Assembly (NCBI GenBank): GCA_025938935.1
Contig: JAPCWB010000001.1
Coordinates: 930,001-994,000, forward strand
Direction: 5' to 3'
From: Novosphingobium sp. MW5
GTDB lineage: Bacteria; Pseudomonadota; Alphaproteobacteria; Sphingomonadales; Sphingomonadaceae
DNA length: 64,000 nt
Part shown: positions 17,775 to 27,024 of the stretch, piece after piece
Layout: every line of letters starts with the position of its first letter
Numbering within the stretch: the stretch's first letter is position 1
Notes under the pieces: generated by a model
The model's database searches: none
Seen by the model: the letters and a program-made list of their open reading frames with translations, nothing else
What the model was told of the DNA's origin: nothing
Made by a program: the position numbers and the translations under genes

Positions 17775-18211
17775 GCCGCTTCTGCCAGTTCCTCGCCGGC
17801 CGAAACGGTCTTGAGGTCGAGCACCATGACCATGCGGTCATCGGCCGCAGCAAGGCCCTCAAGGAAGGGCAGCATCGCATCGCCGGTAGTCGCCGGGGGC
17901 GATTGCAGGGCATCGGAGGCGATGGTGACAATGTCGCTGACCGAATCCACGATGAGGCCGCGCGCCTGCCCATCCTGGTTCACCACGATGATGGCGTGAC
18001 GCGGTGTGGGCACGGTCGGCTCCCAGCCTAGCCGGGCGGCAAGGTCGATAACCGGCAGCACAGTGCCGCGCAGGTTGACCACGCCGGCGACGTAATGGGG
18101 GACGCTGGGCAGGCGGGTGACCGGGGTCCATGCCCGGATCTCGCGGATCGACATGATGTCGAGGCCGAAGATCTGGCCTTCCACTTCAAAGGTGATGAGT
18201 TCGCGCTGCAT
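17771..18211 (-). CDS. cheW: Chemotaxis coupling protein CheW
   Basis: A 146-aa single CheW domain. VEGQIFGLDIMSIREI, LPSVPHYVAGVVNLRGTVLP and VIDLAARLGW are the hallmark core; NLRG contacts receptor and CheA P5. It links receptors to the kinase CheA in the membrane-associated array. AGGAAGAAAACCC precedes ATG 18211. It sits between cheY and the small helical gene in one leftward operon. Confidence 0.95.
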   Translation of the reverse strand: MQRELITFEVEGQIFGLDIMSIREIRAWTPVTRLPSVPHYVAGVVNLRGTVLPVIDLAARLGWEPTVPTPRHAIIVVNQDGQARGLIVDSVSDIVTIASDALQSPPATTGDAMLPFLEGLAAADDRMVMVLDLKTVSAGEELAEAA

Positions 18212-18241
18212 GGGTTTTCTTCCTGCAAAATTCGGTTGGGA

Positions 18242-18616
18242 TCAGTGGGCGACCCGGCGGACGGCGGCGATCAGCTTGGCTGGGTCGAACGGCTTGACGA
18301 TCCAGCCGGTTGCCCCGGCGGCGCGGGCGCGGGCCTTTTTCTCGTCCGAGCTTTCGGTGGTCAGCACCAGGATCGGCCGGTCGCAGTGGCGGCTGCCGGT
18401 GCGCAGCTGCTCGATCAGGCCGAAGCCGTCGAGCCGGGGCATGTTTATGTCGGTGATGACAACATCGACATCGTTGAGGGCCAGCCATTCGAGCGCGGAG
18501 ACGCCGTCATCGGCTTGCTCCACTTCGAAGCCGCCGGCAGAAAGGGCATGGTTGAGCAGCGCGCGCATCGAGGCGCTGTCATCTACGGTGAGGACGCGGG
18601 TTGGTCGTGTGGTCAT
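18242..18616 (-). CDS. cheY: Single-domain response regulator CheY
   Basis: A 124-aa receiver domain with no output domain. The acidic pocket is DD at residues 12-13, phospho-acceptor D56 lies in VVITDINMPRLDG, the switch Thr is in LVLTTES, and the conserved Lys is in GWIVKPFD. It carries phosphate from CheA to the flagellar motor or to a phosphate sink. It is encoded between cheD and cheW in the operon, with a 21-nt gap after cheD. Confidence 0.93.
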   Translation of the reverse strand: MTTRPTRVLTVDDSASMRALLNHALSAGGFEVEQADDGVSALEWLALNDVDVVITDINMPRLDGFGLIEQLRTGSRHCDRPILVLTTESSDEKKARARAAGATGWIVKPFDPAKLIAAVRRVAH

Positions 18617-18637
18617 GGCCTGTCTCGCTTTAACCTT

Positions 18638-19189
18638 TCAGAAGAGTTCTACTTCGCCGGAATCGGCGTAGCTGCGGGGTGCGGGGCGGGTTTCGGGAGC
18701 AAGGGTGCTTTCAACAATGCGGCACCGTGCCTTGCCGGCAGCGGGGCGAAAATCGACGCGCCGGGCTTGGTTTCCGCCCAGCTCTGCGTGAACCAGGGGT
18801 ATGCCTTCGCGGTCCAGGAAATTGCGGGCGAAATTGGCGTTGGCCGTGCCGATAGGCATCATCCCGGCCCGCAGGTTCGCGCCGCCGTACAGGTGCGCGC
18901 GCAGGCGGGGCTTGGCGGCGCCGTTGGTCAGCATCTCGTTGATCAGCAGCTCCATCAGGTACACGCCGTAGTGCTCGTCCACCACGCTGCGCGGGTGGTT
19001 TGGCGGCGGTTCGGCAAGCAGGAAATGGTTCATGCCGCCCAGCTGGGCCTCGGGATCGAACAGGCAGGTCGCCACACAGGAGCCCAGCACCGTCGTCAGT
19101 TCCACCCGCGGGCCGGCGCTGACCCGAGCCTGGCCCTGCATGACGGTGATGCGGGTAACCGGGAGAGGCGAAGGTGAAGGCGCATTCAT
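18638..19189 (-). CDS. cheD: Chemoreceptor glutamine deamidase CheD
   Basis: A 183-aa CheD protein. The catalytic Cys38 is in TTVLGSCVATCLFD, His55 is in GGMNHFLLAEP, and the conserved segment HLYGGANLRAGMMPIGTANA follows. CheD deamidates receptor glutamines and in some bacteria also stimulates CheC. Here no cheC is visible. It lies 4 nt after cheB in the same transcript. The last 25 residues are variable. Confidence 0.93.
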   Translation of the reverse strand: MNAPSPSPLPVTRITVMQGQARVSAGPRVELTTVLGSCVATCLFDPEAQLGGMNHFLLAEPPPNHPRSVVDEHYGVYLMELLINEMLTNGAAKPRLRAHLYGGANLRAGMMPIGTANANFARNFLDREGIPLVHAELGGNQARRVDFRPAAGKARCRIVESTLAPETRPAPRSYADSGEVELF

Positions 19190-19193
19190 CGGT

Positions 19194-20219
19194 TCAGGCG
19201 ACCTTCTTCAGGGCATGGTGGGCAATGCGCCCGATCGGCGCGACGATTCCGGCAGCGCCGAGCGATATGGCAGCGCGGGGCATGCCGAAGACGGTGCAGG
19301 TCGCCTCGTCCTGCGCAATGGTGTGGGCGCCGGCCCCGGCCATGGCGAGCAGGCCCTGGGCGCCGTCGCTGCCCATTCCGGTCAGCAGGATGCCAACCGC
19401 CTTTCCGCCCACGGCTTCGGCAACCGAGTTGAACAGGATGTCGACGCTGGGAATGTGGCCGGAAACCGGGTCACCCGCTCGAAGCCGTGCATAGTAGATG
19501 CCCGATCCGGCCACCGACAGGTGCCGGTCACCGCCCGGTGCGAGGTAGATGTTGCCGCTGACCAGCGGCATGTCCTGCTCGGCGATCTGCACCTTGGCAG
19601 GCGTTGCCAGATCCAGCGTACGCGCGATTGCCGGAGCAAAGCGCGGGTTGACGTGCTGCACGATGACCGTGGGTGGGCAATTGGCTGGAAAGTCCTTCAG
19701 CAGGGTCTGCAGGGCCTCGACCCCGCCGGTTGAAGAACCGATGGCGATGAGCGCCGAATTGGACCGCGCCGAACGGCTGGCGCGTGCGGCGACTGCGGGA
19801 GCAACCGGCCAGCGGTTGTTGAACCGCACCTGCGCCGCCTCGCGGATCAGATTGGCAAGCTTGCCCTTGTCGCTCAGCGCCATTCCGCCAGACCGGTCAG
19901 CCTTGGAATAGCAATCCACGGCACCCAGTGCGAGCGCGCGGGCGGTCACCTCATTGCCTTCCTGCGTCGTGCCCGAAACGATGATCACCGGCGTCGGCCG
20001 CAGTGTCATGATCTTCTCGAGGAAATCGAGGCCGTTCATGCCGGGCATTTCGATGTCGAGCGTGACCACGTCGGGGTTGAACTGCTTGATCAGTTCGCGC
20101 CCTTCCAGCGCATTGCTGGCCGTGCCGATGACCGAGATGTCCGGTTCCTCGGACAGGCGCGACATCAGGATGGCGCGCATCGTGGGGGAATCGTCGATGA
20201 TCAGGACGCGAATGCTCAT
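19194..20219 (-). CDS. cheB: Chemotaxis response regulator methylesterase CheB
   Basis: A 341-aa two-domain protein. The receiver domain has D55 in VTLDIEMPGMNG. The C-terminal methylesterase domain has a complete triad: Ser163 in AIGSSTGGVEAL, His189 in VIVQHVNPRF, and Asp in LLTGMGSDGAQG. It removes methyl groups from receptors and deamidates glutamines when phosphorylated by CheA. The ATG at 20219 overlaps the cheR stop (ATGA), which defines the start; the longer open frame to 20429 is read-through inside cheR. Contrast this intact enzyme with the paralogue at 28401. Confidence 0.94.
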   Translation of the reverse strand: MSIRVLIIDDSPTMRAILMSRLSEEPDISVIGTASNALEGRELIKQFNPDVVTLDIEMPGMNGLDFLEKIMTLRPTPVIIVSGTTQEGNEVTARALALGAVDCYSKADRSGGMALSDKGKLANLIREAAQVRFNNRWPVAPAVAARASRSARSNSALIAIGSSTGGVEALQTLLKDFPANCPPTVIVQHVNPRFAPAIARTLDLATPAKVQIAEQDMPLVSGNIYLAPGGDRHLSVAGSGIYYARLRAGDPVSGHIPSVDILFNSVAEAVGGKAVGILLTGMGSDGAQGLLAMAGAGAHTIAQDEATCTVFGMPRAAISLGAAGIVAPIGRIAHHALKKVA

Positions 20220-21085
20220 GCAGCCCTCTTGCGGTAGATGGTTGGTCCTACGGGTTCGAGAATGGCTCCGGCAGGGCCGGTAACCCTCTCGCTGTGTCCG
20301 ATGTAAAGATGGCCTCCCGGCTGGAGCACCTCTGCGAAACGGGCGACGAGGTGCTCCTTGGTCGGCAGGTCGAAGTAGATCATCACGTTGCGGCAGAAGA
20401 TCGTGTCGAACTTGCCCGAAATCGGCCATTCGCCCATCAGGTTCAGCAGGCGGAACCGGACGAGCGAGCGCGGCAGGTCAGCGATCGTCGCCGTTTCCCC
20501 GTCGATCCGCGCCCACTGTTGGACCAGATCCGACGGCACGGCCTTGAGATCCTTGGCGGCATAGGTCGCGGCCTCCGCCTTGCGTAACGCGTGGGGGGCA
20601 AGGTCGCTCGCCAGCACGCGCAGGTCGCGCTTGGCCATGCGCTTGGCGGCCAGCTGGTCAGTGCCCAGCAGGGCCATCATCAGCGACCAGGTTTCCTCGC
20701 CGCTGGAGCAGCCGGCAGACCACAGCCGGACCGGCTTGCCGCTTTCGAGCTTGCGGACCAGATCGGGGCGAACCTTGCTTTCGAAATGGTCGAAGTGGTG
20801 CGATTCGCGGTAGAAGAAGGTGTGATTGGTGGTCAGCGCCGCGACCGCGCGGTCCTGCATCTCAAGGTCGCTGCGGATGAGCTCGACGAAATTTGCAAAG
20901 GTCGCACAGCCGGTTTCCCGCACCAGCGGGGAGATGCGCGAATAGACCAGCATCGCCTTGCCATCGGGCAGGACATTGCCCGACGAGGCATAGATGATCT
21001 CTGCCAAGGCGCGGAAATCGGCCTCGCCATAGATTTCGGGGCTGATGCCCGGCAGCGGTTCGCGAAAGGCGGTGGCGAGGTTCAT
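20216..21085 (-). CDS. cheR: Chemoreceptor methyltransferase CheR
   Basis: A 289-aa CheR. The N-terminal helical domain precedes an SAM-binding fold with LWSAGCSSGEETWSLMMAL (motif I), LASDLAPHALRKAE and FDTIFCRNVMIYFD, all diagnostic. It methylates glutamate side chains of MCPs. The C-terminal receptors in this operon end in a DWTEF pentapeptide of the type that tethers CheR through its beta subdomain. It overlaps cheA and cheB by four bases on each side. Confidence 0.95.
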   Translation of the reverse strand: MNLATAFREPLPGISPEIYGEADFRALAEIIYASSGNVLPDGKAMLVYSRISPLVRETGCATFANFVELIRSDLEMQDRAVAALTTNHTFFYRESHHFDHFESKVRPDLVRKLESGKPVRLWSAGCSSGEETWSLMMALLGTDQLAAKRMAKRDLRVLASDLAPHALRKAEAATYAAKDLKAVPSDLVQQWARIDGETATIADLPRSLVRFRLLNLMGEWPISGKFDTIFCRNVMIYFDLPTKEHLVARFAEVLQPGGHLYIGHSERVTGPAGAILEPVGPTIYRKRAA

Positions 21086-23217
21086 GCGGCCATCCTCGTC
21101 GACATTGCGAGATTGCCGGAAACGAGTCCGTCGACATCGATGATCAACGCCACGCGGCCATCGCCGAGGATGGTTGCCCCCGCCACGCCGTCAACGGACC
21201 GGTAATTGGTGTCGAGGCTCTTGATCACGAACTGGCGCTGGTCGCTGATCGCATCGACCAGCAGCGCCGCCTTGCCCAGGGCCTCTGTATCGACGACGAT
21301 CAGGACGCCGTCCGTCACCTGCTCGACGCAGGCCTTGGCCCCGATGGCCGAGCAGACCGGGATCACCGGGATGAAGCGGCCGCGCACGTTGAGCATCTGA
21401 CGGCTTGAACCCATGCCCTGGATCTCGCCGGGCTGCGGACGCAGGCTTTCGACCACGTTGGCCAGCGGCACGACCAGCGTCTGGTCGCCCACGCTGACGA
21501 TCATGCCGTCGGAAATGGCGAGGGTGAGCGGCAGGGTGAGGGTAAAGGCCGTGCCCTTGCCCTGTTCGGATTCTATGGTGATGCGCCCGCCCAGTTCCTT
21601 CACGTTCTGGCGCACCACGTCCATGCCGACGCCGCGGCCGGATACGTTGGATATGGTCTGCGCCGTCGAGAAGCCGGGGGCGAAGATCAGGTGGTCGATC
21701 TCTTCGTCCGACATTTGCGCGTCGGCGGCGATGAGCCCCTTTTCGACCGCCTTGGCAAAGACGCGAGCGCGGTCGATGCCCTTGCCGTCATCGGCTATGC
21801 GGATCAGGATACGGCCTGAACGCTGCTCGGCCGAAAGGGTCAGCGTGCCTTCGGGGTTCTTGCCCGCCGACAGCCGGTCCTCGGCGCTTTCGATGCCGTG
21901 GTCGACGGCATTGCGGATCAGGTGCGTCATCGGCTCGCCAAGCCGCTCGATGACGGTCTTGTCGAGTTCGGTGCCTTCGCCAACCAGTTCAAGGCGGACA
22001 TGCTTGCCGGTCGACGAAGCCAGCTCGCGCAGGATACGCGGCACGCGGCTGAACACCGAGCTGATCGGCTGCGCGCGGATCGACATCGCGCTTTCCTGAA
22101 TTTCGCGGGTCAGGCCTTCGAGCAGGGCGATTTCCTCTACCCCGGCAAGGCCTGCCGTCTCGAGCCGCTGGGCCATCATGGCCTGGGCGATGACCAGTTC
22201 GCCGACCGAATCGATCAGCCGGTCGAGCTTGCCGAGGTCGATGCGGATTGATTGCGCCGGGGCGCTGGCTGTGCCGGCTGCTGTGGCCGGAGCGGCCGCA
22301 GCTGCGGGGGCGGCCGGTACCGGGCCCTGTTCGCTCGCAGGGGCGGAAGCGGCCACCGGACTGGGTTCTGGTGCAGTTGCGACACATTCTGCGGGGGCGG
22401 AAAGCAGGAGCGATGGCATCGGCTCATCGTCACCGATCGCCAGTTCGCAATCGTCGGCAATGAAATCAAACACGTCGCGCACCGACTGCTCGTCAACTTC
22501 GGCGGGAATGGCGAAAACGAAGCCGAAATAGCCCTGCAGGGGATCGAACTGGTCGAGCGCGGGAACATCTGACACGTCGCAGGCCACGCAGGTGGCGCCT
22601 AGCCCCGCCAGCTCACGCAGCATCAGCAGCGGTTCGCTGCCATTGGCCATGGCCCCGGCGTGGAAGCGCAGCTTGAGCGTCCAATGCGCAGCTGCTTCGG
22701 ATGGAGCCAGCTCACCGACCAGGGAATCGAGCATGGAATCGAGGTCCAGGCCGAGGCCGAAGTCATCATCGCCAGATCGTTCCTCCGGCGCGGCAGTCTC
22801 GGGCTGCGCTTCCGGCTCGGGGTGGTCAAGGGTTTGCGTTCCGCCGCCCTGAGCCGCGATCATTTCGGCGATCAGGTCGGCATCGAACGGCGGCTCCGCG
22901 CCCTCACGGGCCGCGTTGACATGATCGCTCAGCGTATCGAGCGACCGCAGTGCCAGGTCGATCAGCGCATCGGTGAACGGCAGGGTGCCGTCTCGCACCT
23001 CGGACAGCAATGTTTCGAAGGTGTGCGTGTAGGCCTGCAGTGCCTCGAAGCCGAAGGCGCCCGCGCCGCCCTTGACCGAGTGGACCGCGCGAAACACGCC
23101 GTTGACAGTATCGCCGTCGGCCGTGCCGTCCTTGCAGGCGGCAAGCCCGGCTTCCGCAGCGGCGAGCGATTCCTCGCATTCGACGAAGAAGATCGACTGG
23201 ATTTCCTCAGGCGTCAT
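21082..23217 (-). CDS. cheA: Chemotaxis histidine kinase CheA
   Basis: A 711-aa kinase with domains in the usual order. P1 HPt has H46 in VFRAVHSVKGGAGAFG. A P2-like linker includes a region with acidic and proline/alanine-rich stretches. P3 dimerisation starts near RIDLGKLDRLIDSVGEL. The P4 ATPase shows the N box (HLIRNAVDHGIE) and the G box (FSTAQTISNVSGRGVGMDVV). P5 is CheW-like, ending with GDGRVALIIDVDGL. It receives signals through CheW and phosphorylates CheY and CheB. It overlaps cheR by four bases and the STAS gene by one. Confidence 0.96.
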   Translation of the reverse strand: MTPEEIQSIFFVECEESLAAAEAGLAACKDGTADGDTVNGVFRAVHSVKGGAGAFGFEALQAYTHTFETLLSEVRDGTLPFTDALIDLALRSLDTLSDHVNAAREGAEPPFDADLIAEMIAAQGGGTQTLDHPEPEAQPETAAPEERSGDDDFGLGLDLDSMLDSLVGELAPSEAAAHWTLKLRFHAGAMANGSEPLLMLRELAGLGATCVACDVSDVPALDQFDPLQGYFGFVFAIPAEVDEQSVRDVFDFIADDCELAIGDDEPMPSLLLSAPAECVATAPEPSPVAASAPASEQGPVPAAPAAAAAPATAAGTASAPAQSIRIDLGKLDRLIDSVGELVIAQAMMAQRLETAGLAGVEEIALLEGLTREIQESAMSIRAQPISSVFSRVPRILRELASSTGKHVRLELVGEGTELDKTVIERLGEPMTHLIRNAVDHGIESAEDRLSAGKNPEGTLTLSAEQRSGRILIRIADDGKGIDRARVFAKAVEKGLIAADAQMSDEEIDHLIFAPGFSTAQTISNVSGRGVGMDVVRQNVKELGGRITIESEQGKGTAFTLTLPLTLAISDGMIVSVGDQTLVVPLANVVESLRPQPGEIQGMGSSRQMLNVRGRFIPVIPVCSAIGAKACVEQVTDGVLIVVDTEALGKAALLVDAISDQRQFVIKSLDTNYRSVDGVAGATILGDGRVALIIDVDGLVSGNLAMSTRMAA

Positions 23218-23474
23218 CAGGCGTCTCCGTCAAACAGGATGTCGCTCAGGCCGGCAAGCTGCGCGGCATCGAGCAGGGCGGCGGACGGCACGATCGAAGC
23301 ACCTTCAATGCTGCGCCGGGCGCTGACGAGCAGTTGCAGCGCAGCCTGACCGACCTGCTCCACGTCGCTCGCGTCGATGGTCAGGCCTTGTCCGGCCTGC
23401 GTCGCAATGAATTCGGGCAGCAGGGCAACGGTCGAGGTCCGGTCGCAGCGCGGGGGAAGTTTTATCAGGTGCAT
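23217..23474 (-). CDS. STAS-domain protein of the chemotaxis operon
   Basis: An 85-aa STAS-like domain. The pattern is beta-alpha-beta with LTIDASDVEQVGQAALQLLV, in which Asp-Ala-Ser-Asp-Val stands where anti-sigma-factor antagonists have D-hydrophobic-S. Similar small STAS genes are found just upstream of cheA in many alphaproteobacterial operons, where their role is unclear. Its stop overlaps the cheA start by one base. It may act in array assembly or phosphotransfer signalling. Confidence 0.75.
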   Translation of the reverse strand: MHLIKLPPRCDRTSTVALLPEFIATQAGQGLTIDASDVEQVGQAALQLLVSARRSIEGASIVPSAALLDAAQLAGLSDILFDGDA

Positions 23475-23542
23475 CGTGCTTGGCTCCGTTCGGCCTGATC
23501 AGAACTCGGTCCAGTCGTCGTCGTGACCTTTGGGTTCGGCCT

Positions 23543-25024
23543 TCAGGGCAAGATTGCCGTGCACAACTGGCGGTGGCGGCGCGGCGCGGCGGCGGGGGCC
23601 GGGCGCGGTGTATGCGCGGTCAGTGCCTTCTGGTCCTGCCCGGTGCGGAACTGCCCGACCAGTTCGGCCAGGTTTCCGGCATCGTCGGCCAGGCTGCGCG
23701 CGGCGGCGGTCGACTGTTCCACCATGGCGGCATTCTGCTGGGTCATGCGGTCCATTTCCGAAACGGCGCCGTTGACCTGCTGGAGGTTGGCCGCCTGGCC
23801 TTCGGTCGAGCTGGCGATCTCGGTGACCTGTTCGTTGATCTCGCCAACGCGGACGACGATCTTCGACAGCAGCTCGCCCGTTTCGCCCACCAGCTTCACC
23901 CCGCCGGCGACCTGCTGGGTTGATGCTGTGATCAGTTCCTTGATGTCCTTGGCGGCATCGGCTGAACGCTGGGCAAGCGCGCGCACTTCGTTGGCGACCA
24001 CGGCAAAGCCCTTGCCGGCATCCCCGGCGCGGGCCGCTTCGACCCCCGCGTTAAGCGCCAGCAGGTTGGTCTGGAAGGCGATGCCATCGATCACATTGAT
24101 GATCTTGGTGATCTCAAGTGCGCCGCTCTCGATCTCGTCCATGGCGGAAATGGCCCGGCTCACCACGGTGCCGCCGTCAGAAGCCTCGGCATGGGCGGCG
24201 GCAATGGTGGACTGGATTTCTGCCGTGCGGGTCGCGCTCTGGCGAACGTTGCCGGTCACCTGGTTCATCGCCGCAGCTGTTTCCTCAAGGCTGGCCGCCT
24301 GCTGCTCGTTGCGCAGGGCAAGGTCATCGGTCGCCGCGCGGATCTCGGACGAGGCGGTAGAGATCGACTGAATACCCCCGACCACGGCCGACATAGTCTG
24401 CTGCAGGCTTTGTACCGCAGCGTTGAAATCCTGTTCTGCCTGCGCGAATTCCCTTGGCAATTGCGGCATGCGAACGGTGAGGTCGCCCTTGGCGAGCTGC
24501 GACAAGGCGCCGCTCAACTGATCGACGACATCGCGAATGTCCTGCTCGGTCTTGTCGAAATATGTCGAAAGGGCGATGTCCATGTCGAACAGCCCGGCCT
24601 TGACCAACAGGGCGACCTGGCGGGCCTGGCGCCGTTTCCACGGCAGCCAGCCAAGAATGCCCGGGGCGATCACCGCACGGATGGTCTGCTCCATGATGGT
24701 GGCATAGCCGCCGATATACCACTTGGGCTTGAGGCCGATCCGCGCATGGGTATTGCCGATGCGCAGCGCGCGTTCGAGATAGGCATCGTTCAGCCCTTCC
24801 GCGAACAGCTTCTGCCAGTGCAGCTTTTGCAACGACTTGGCCTTGGACATGTGATCGCCGCCGGTGAACATCCCGGCGAGTTCCGGAACCGTGCGGATCT
24901 TGTCGTAGAACAGCGACAGCGCGCCATCGAGGCTTCGGTCGATCTTGCGGCCGACGGAACGCAGGCTGCCCTCTTCGGACCGCAGGCCGTAATAACCGAT
25001 ACGTTCTTCAATTTCGGAACTCAT
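23543..25024 (-). CDS. Globin-coupled soluble methyl-accepting chemotaxis protein
   Basis: A 493-aa cytoplasmic receptor. Residues 1-175 form a protoglobin-like sensor with [19 protein letters not shown], in which H93 is the likely proximal heme ligand, as in HemAT aerotaxis receptors. No transmembrane helix is present. A short HAMP-like linker leads to a standard MCP hairpin ([20 protein letters not shown], then [20 protein letters not shown]). GGAG precedes ATG 25024. The C-terminus appears frameshifted: one extra base in the five-G run at 23594-23598 would carry the frame to a stop at 23499 and end the protein in GNLALKAEP ... DDDWTEF, like its neighbour. It probably senses oxygen and signals through CheW/CheA. 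Confidence 0.92.
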   Translation of the reverse strand: MSSEIEERIGYYGLRSEEGSLRSVGRKIDRSLDGALSLFYDKIRTVPELAGMFTGGDHMSKAKSLQKLHWQKLFAEGLNDAYLERALRIGNTHARIGLKPKWYIGGYATIMEQTIRAVIAPGILGWLPWKRRQARQVALLVKAGLFDMDIALSTYFDKTEQDIRDVVDQLSGALSQLAKGDLTVRMPQLPREFAQAEQDFNAAVQSLQQTMSAVVGGIQSISTASSEIRAATDDLALRNEQQAASLEETAAAMNQVTGNVRQSATRTAEIQSTIAAAHAEASDGGTVVSRAISAMDEIESGALEITKIINVIDGIAFQTNLLALNAGVEAARAGDAGKGFAVVANEVRALAQRSADAAKDIKELITASTQQVAGGVKLVGETGELLSKIVVRVGEINEQVTEIASSTEGQAANLQQVNGAVSEMDRMTQQNAAMVEQSTAAARSLADDAGNLAELVGQFRTGQDQKALTAHTPRPAPAAAPRRHRQLCTAILP

Positions 25025-25061
25025 GGCAGATACTCCAGCAAGGAGGCGAAGGGGCCGGGGA

Positions 25062-26888
25062 TCAAAATTCGGTCCAGTCGTCGTCGGAAGGGGATGAAGC
25101 CAGGGCAAGATTGCCGCTGACAGCGGGGACACGGCGGGTACGCACCGGCGCTTTCGCGGCCAGATGGGCAATGGGCTTGGATGATGCGGGCAAGCCGGTC
25201 CGGAACTGGCTGACCACTCTGGTCAGCTCGCTCGCTTCATCGGCCAGGCTGCGGGCAGCGGCGGTCGATTCCTCCACCATCGCGGCATTCTGCTGGGTCA
25301 TGCGGTCCATTTCTGAAACCGCGCTGTTGACCTGCTGCAGGCTTGTCGCCTGGTGTTCGGTGGACGCGGCAATCTCGGCGACCATTGTGTTGATCTCGCC
25401 AACGCGGCCGACGATCTTGGAAAGCAGATCGCCCGTTTCGCCGACCAGTTTCACCCCGCCGGCAACCTGTTCGGTCGATGCGGTGATCAGTTCCTTGATG
25501 TCCTTGGCGGCATCGGCCGAGCGCTGGGCGAGTGCGCGCACCTCGTTGGCAACCACGGCAAAGCCCTTGCCGGCATCCCCGGCGCGGGCGGCCTCTACGC
25601 CGGCATTCAGGGCCAGCAGGTTGGTCTGGAAGGCAATGCCATCGATCACGTTGATGATCTGCGAGATCTCTTCCGAGCTCTTCTCGATCGCCGCCATGGC
25701 ATCGACGGCGCGGATGACGACGTCGCCGCCTTCGCTGGCTTCGCGGTGGGCTTCGTTGATTGAACGCTGGACATCGCCAGCGCCCTTGGCCGTGCCATTG
25801 ACGATGCCCGTGACCTGATTCATCGCGGCGGCCGTTTCTTCCAGGCTGGCGGCCTGCTGTTCGTTGCGAAGGGCAAGATCATCGCTGGCGGCACGGATTT
25901 CTCCGGCGCCGGTGGCGACGCTTTGGGCCGAACCGTTGATGCGCTGGATCAGGGTGCGAAGTTCGGCGATGGTATTGTTGAAGCTGTCGCGCAGCGCTTC
26001 GTATTCGGGAGCCAGCGGAGTTTCGATCCGGTGGGTGAGATTGCCCGCTGCAAGTTCGCCCAGGCCGGAAGAAAGGGCATCGACGACCTTGCGCTGATGC
26101 TCCTGCGCATCGCGCTGGGCGATGGCCGATTCACGGAACACCTCGAGAGCCCGGGTCATTGTGCCGATCTCGTCGTCGCGGTGTTCGCTGCGACGGCCGG
26201 CATCGAGCTGCCCCTCAGCCATGGAGCGCATGGTATCGGCGGTTTCGTCGACGGGCTTGACGATGAATTTCAGGATCGCCCAGGCTGCTGCAGAAGCGCC
26301 GGCAGCCAGCAGGACGGCGATCAGCCCAAGGAGGGCAATCGTCCAGTCGACGATCGATTCGTCAGCAGCAAGCAGCTTGGCTTGATGATCCCTGGTTGCG
26401 GTGACGAGCGCTTCAATATGCGCGTGGTGCTCATCATAAACCGCACCAAGCGCGTCATGCGCCTTTTCGAAGGCGACCATGTCGTTGGCGCGTACAGCGG
26501 GCAGGAACGATGCGTTGTAGATGTTCCAGAATTTGTCCGCTTCATCGACCGCTGCGGCAGTCTTGGTCTTGAGATCCGCAGGAATATCCTGGCTCAGCCA
26601 ATGCTTCTTGCGCGACGTGAATTCCTTGTGGAGTACATCAAGCTTGGCAAGGTGTTCGGCAGTCGAGCCATGCTGGTCAGCAATGAGCGACACCTCGAGC
26701 CAGGGCTCGATGATATAGATCGGGGGCGGCATCGTGTCCGCAACCAGGTCGCTGATCAGCCGGTCTTCATTATCAAGTGCTCCGCCCATGCGGATCCGGT
26801 TGATCGAGAAGGTCGTGACCGCGATCGACACGGCGATCAGGGCGACGAAGGCGATACCGCCGACCTTGGTTTTCTTGCTGATATTCAT
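25062..26888 (-). CDS. Membrane methyl-accepting chemotaxis protein with HAMP domain
   Basis: A 608-aa transmembrane receptor. TM1 is at about residues 9-30 and TM2 at 181-210, enclosing a helical periplasmic sensor of about 150 residues. A HAMP domain follows (about 207-265), then the signalling hairpin with [20 protein letters not shown]. It ends in DDDWTEF, matching the aromatic pentapeptide that recruits CheR and CheB in other bacteria. It is the first gene of the chemotaxis operon; about 135 gene-free bases upstream probably hold the promoter. The ligand is unknown. Confidence 0.94.
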   Translation of the reverse strand: MNISKKTKVGGIAFVALIAVSIAVTTFSINRIRMGGALDNEDRLISDLVADTMPPPIYIIEPWLEVSLIADQHGSTAEHLAKLDVLHKEFTSRKKHWLSQDIPADLKTKTAAAVDEADKFWNIYNASFLPAVRANDMVAFEKAHDALGAVYDEHHAHIEALVTATRDHQAKLLAADESIVDWTIALLGLIAVLLAAGASAAAWAILKFIVKPVDETADTMRSMAEGQLDAGRRSEHRDDEIGTMTRALEVFRESAIAQRDAQEHQRKVVDALSSGLGELAAGNLTHRIETPLAPEYEALRDSFNNTIAELRTLIQRINGSAQSVATGAGEIRAASDDLALRNEQQAASLEETAAAMNQVTGIVNGTAKGAGDVQRSINEAHREASEGGDVVIRAVDAMAAIEKSSEEISQIINVIDGIAFQTNLLALNAGVEAARAGDAGKGFAVVANEVRALAQRSADAAKDIKELITASTEQVAGGVKLVGETGDLLSKIVGRVGEINTMVAEIAASTEHQATSLQQVNSAVSEMDRMTQQNAAMVEESTAAARSLADEASELTRVVSQFRTGLPASSKPIAHLAAKAPVRTRRVPAVSGNLALASSPSDDDWTEF

Positions 26889-27024
26889 CGTAGTTTACTC
26901 GCGTTCTCTGCCTGTGCGCCCTGAAACCTGTGACCGGTGCGAATTAACCAAGACCCGGCAATTCCCGGTTTCTCTAAGGCTAGGCGATTATGCTTAGGGG
27001 GATGCTGGAAGGCGCAAGGGCCTG

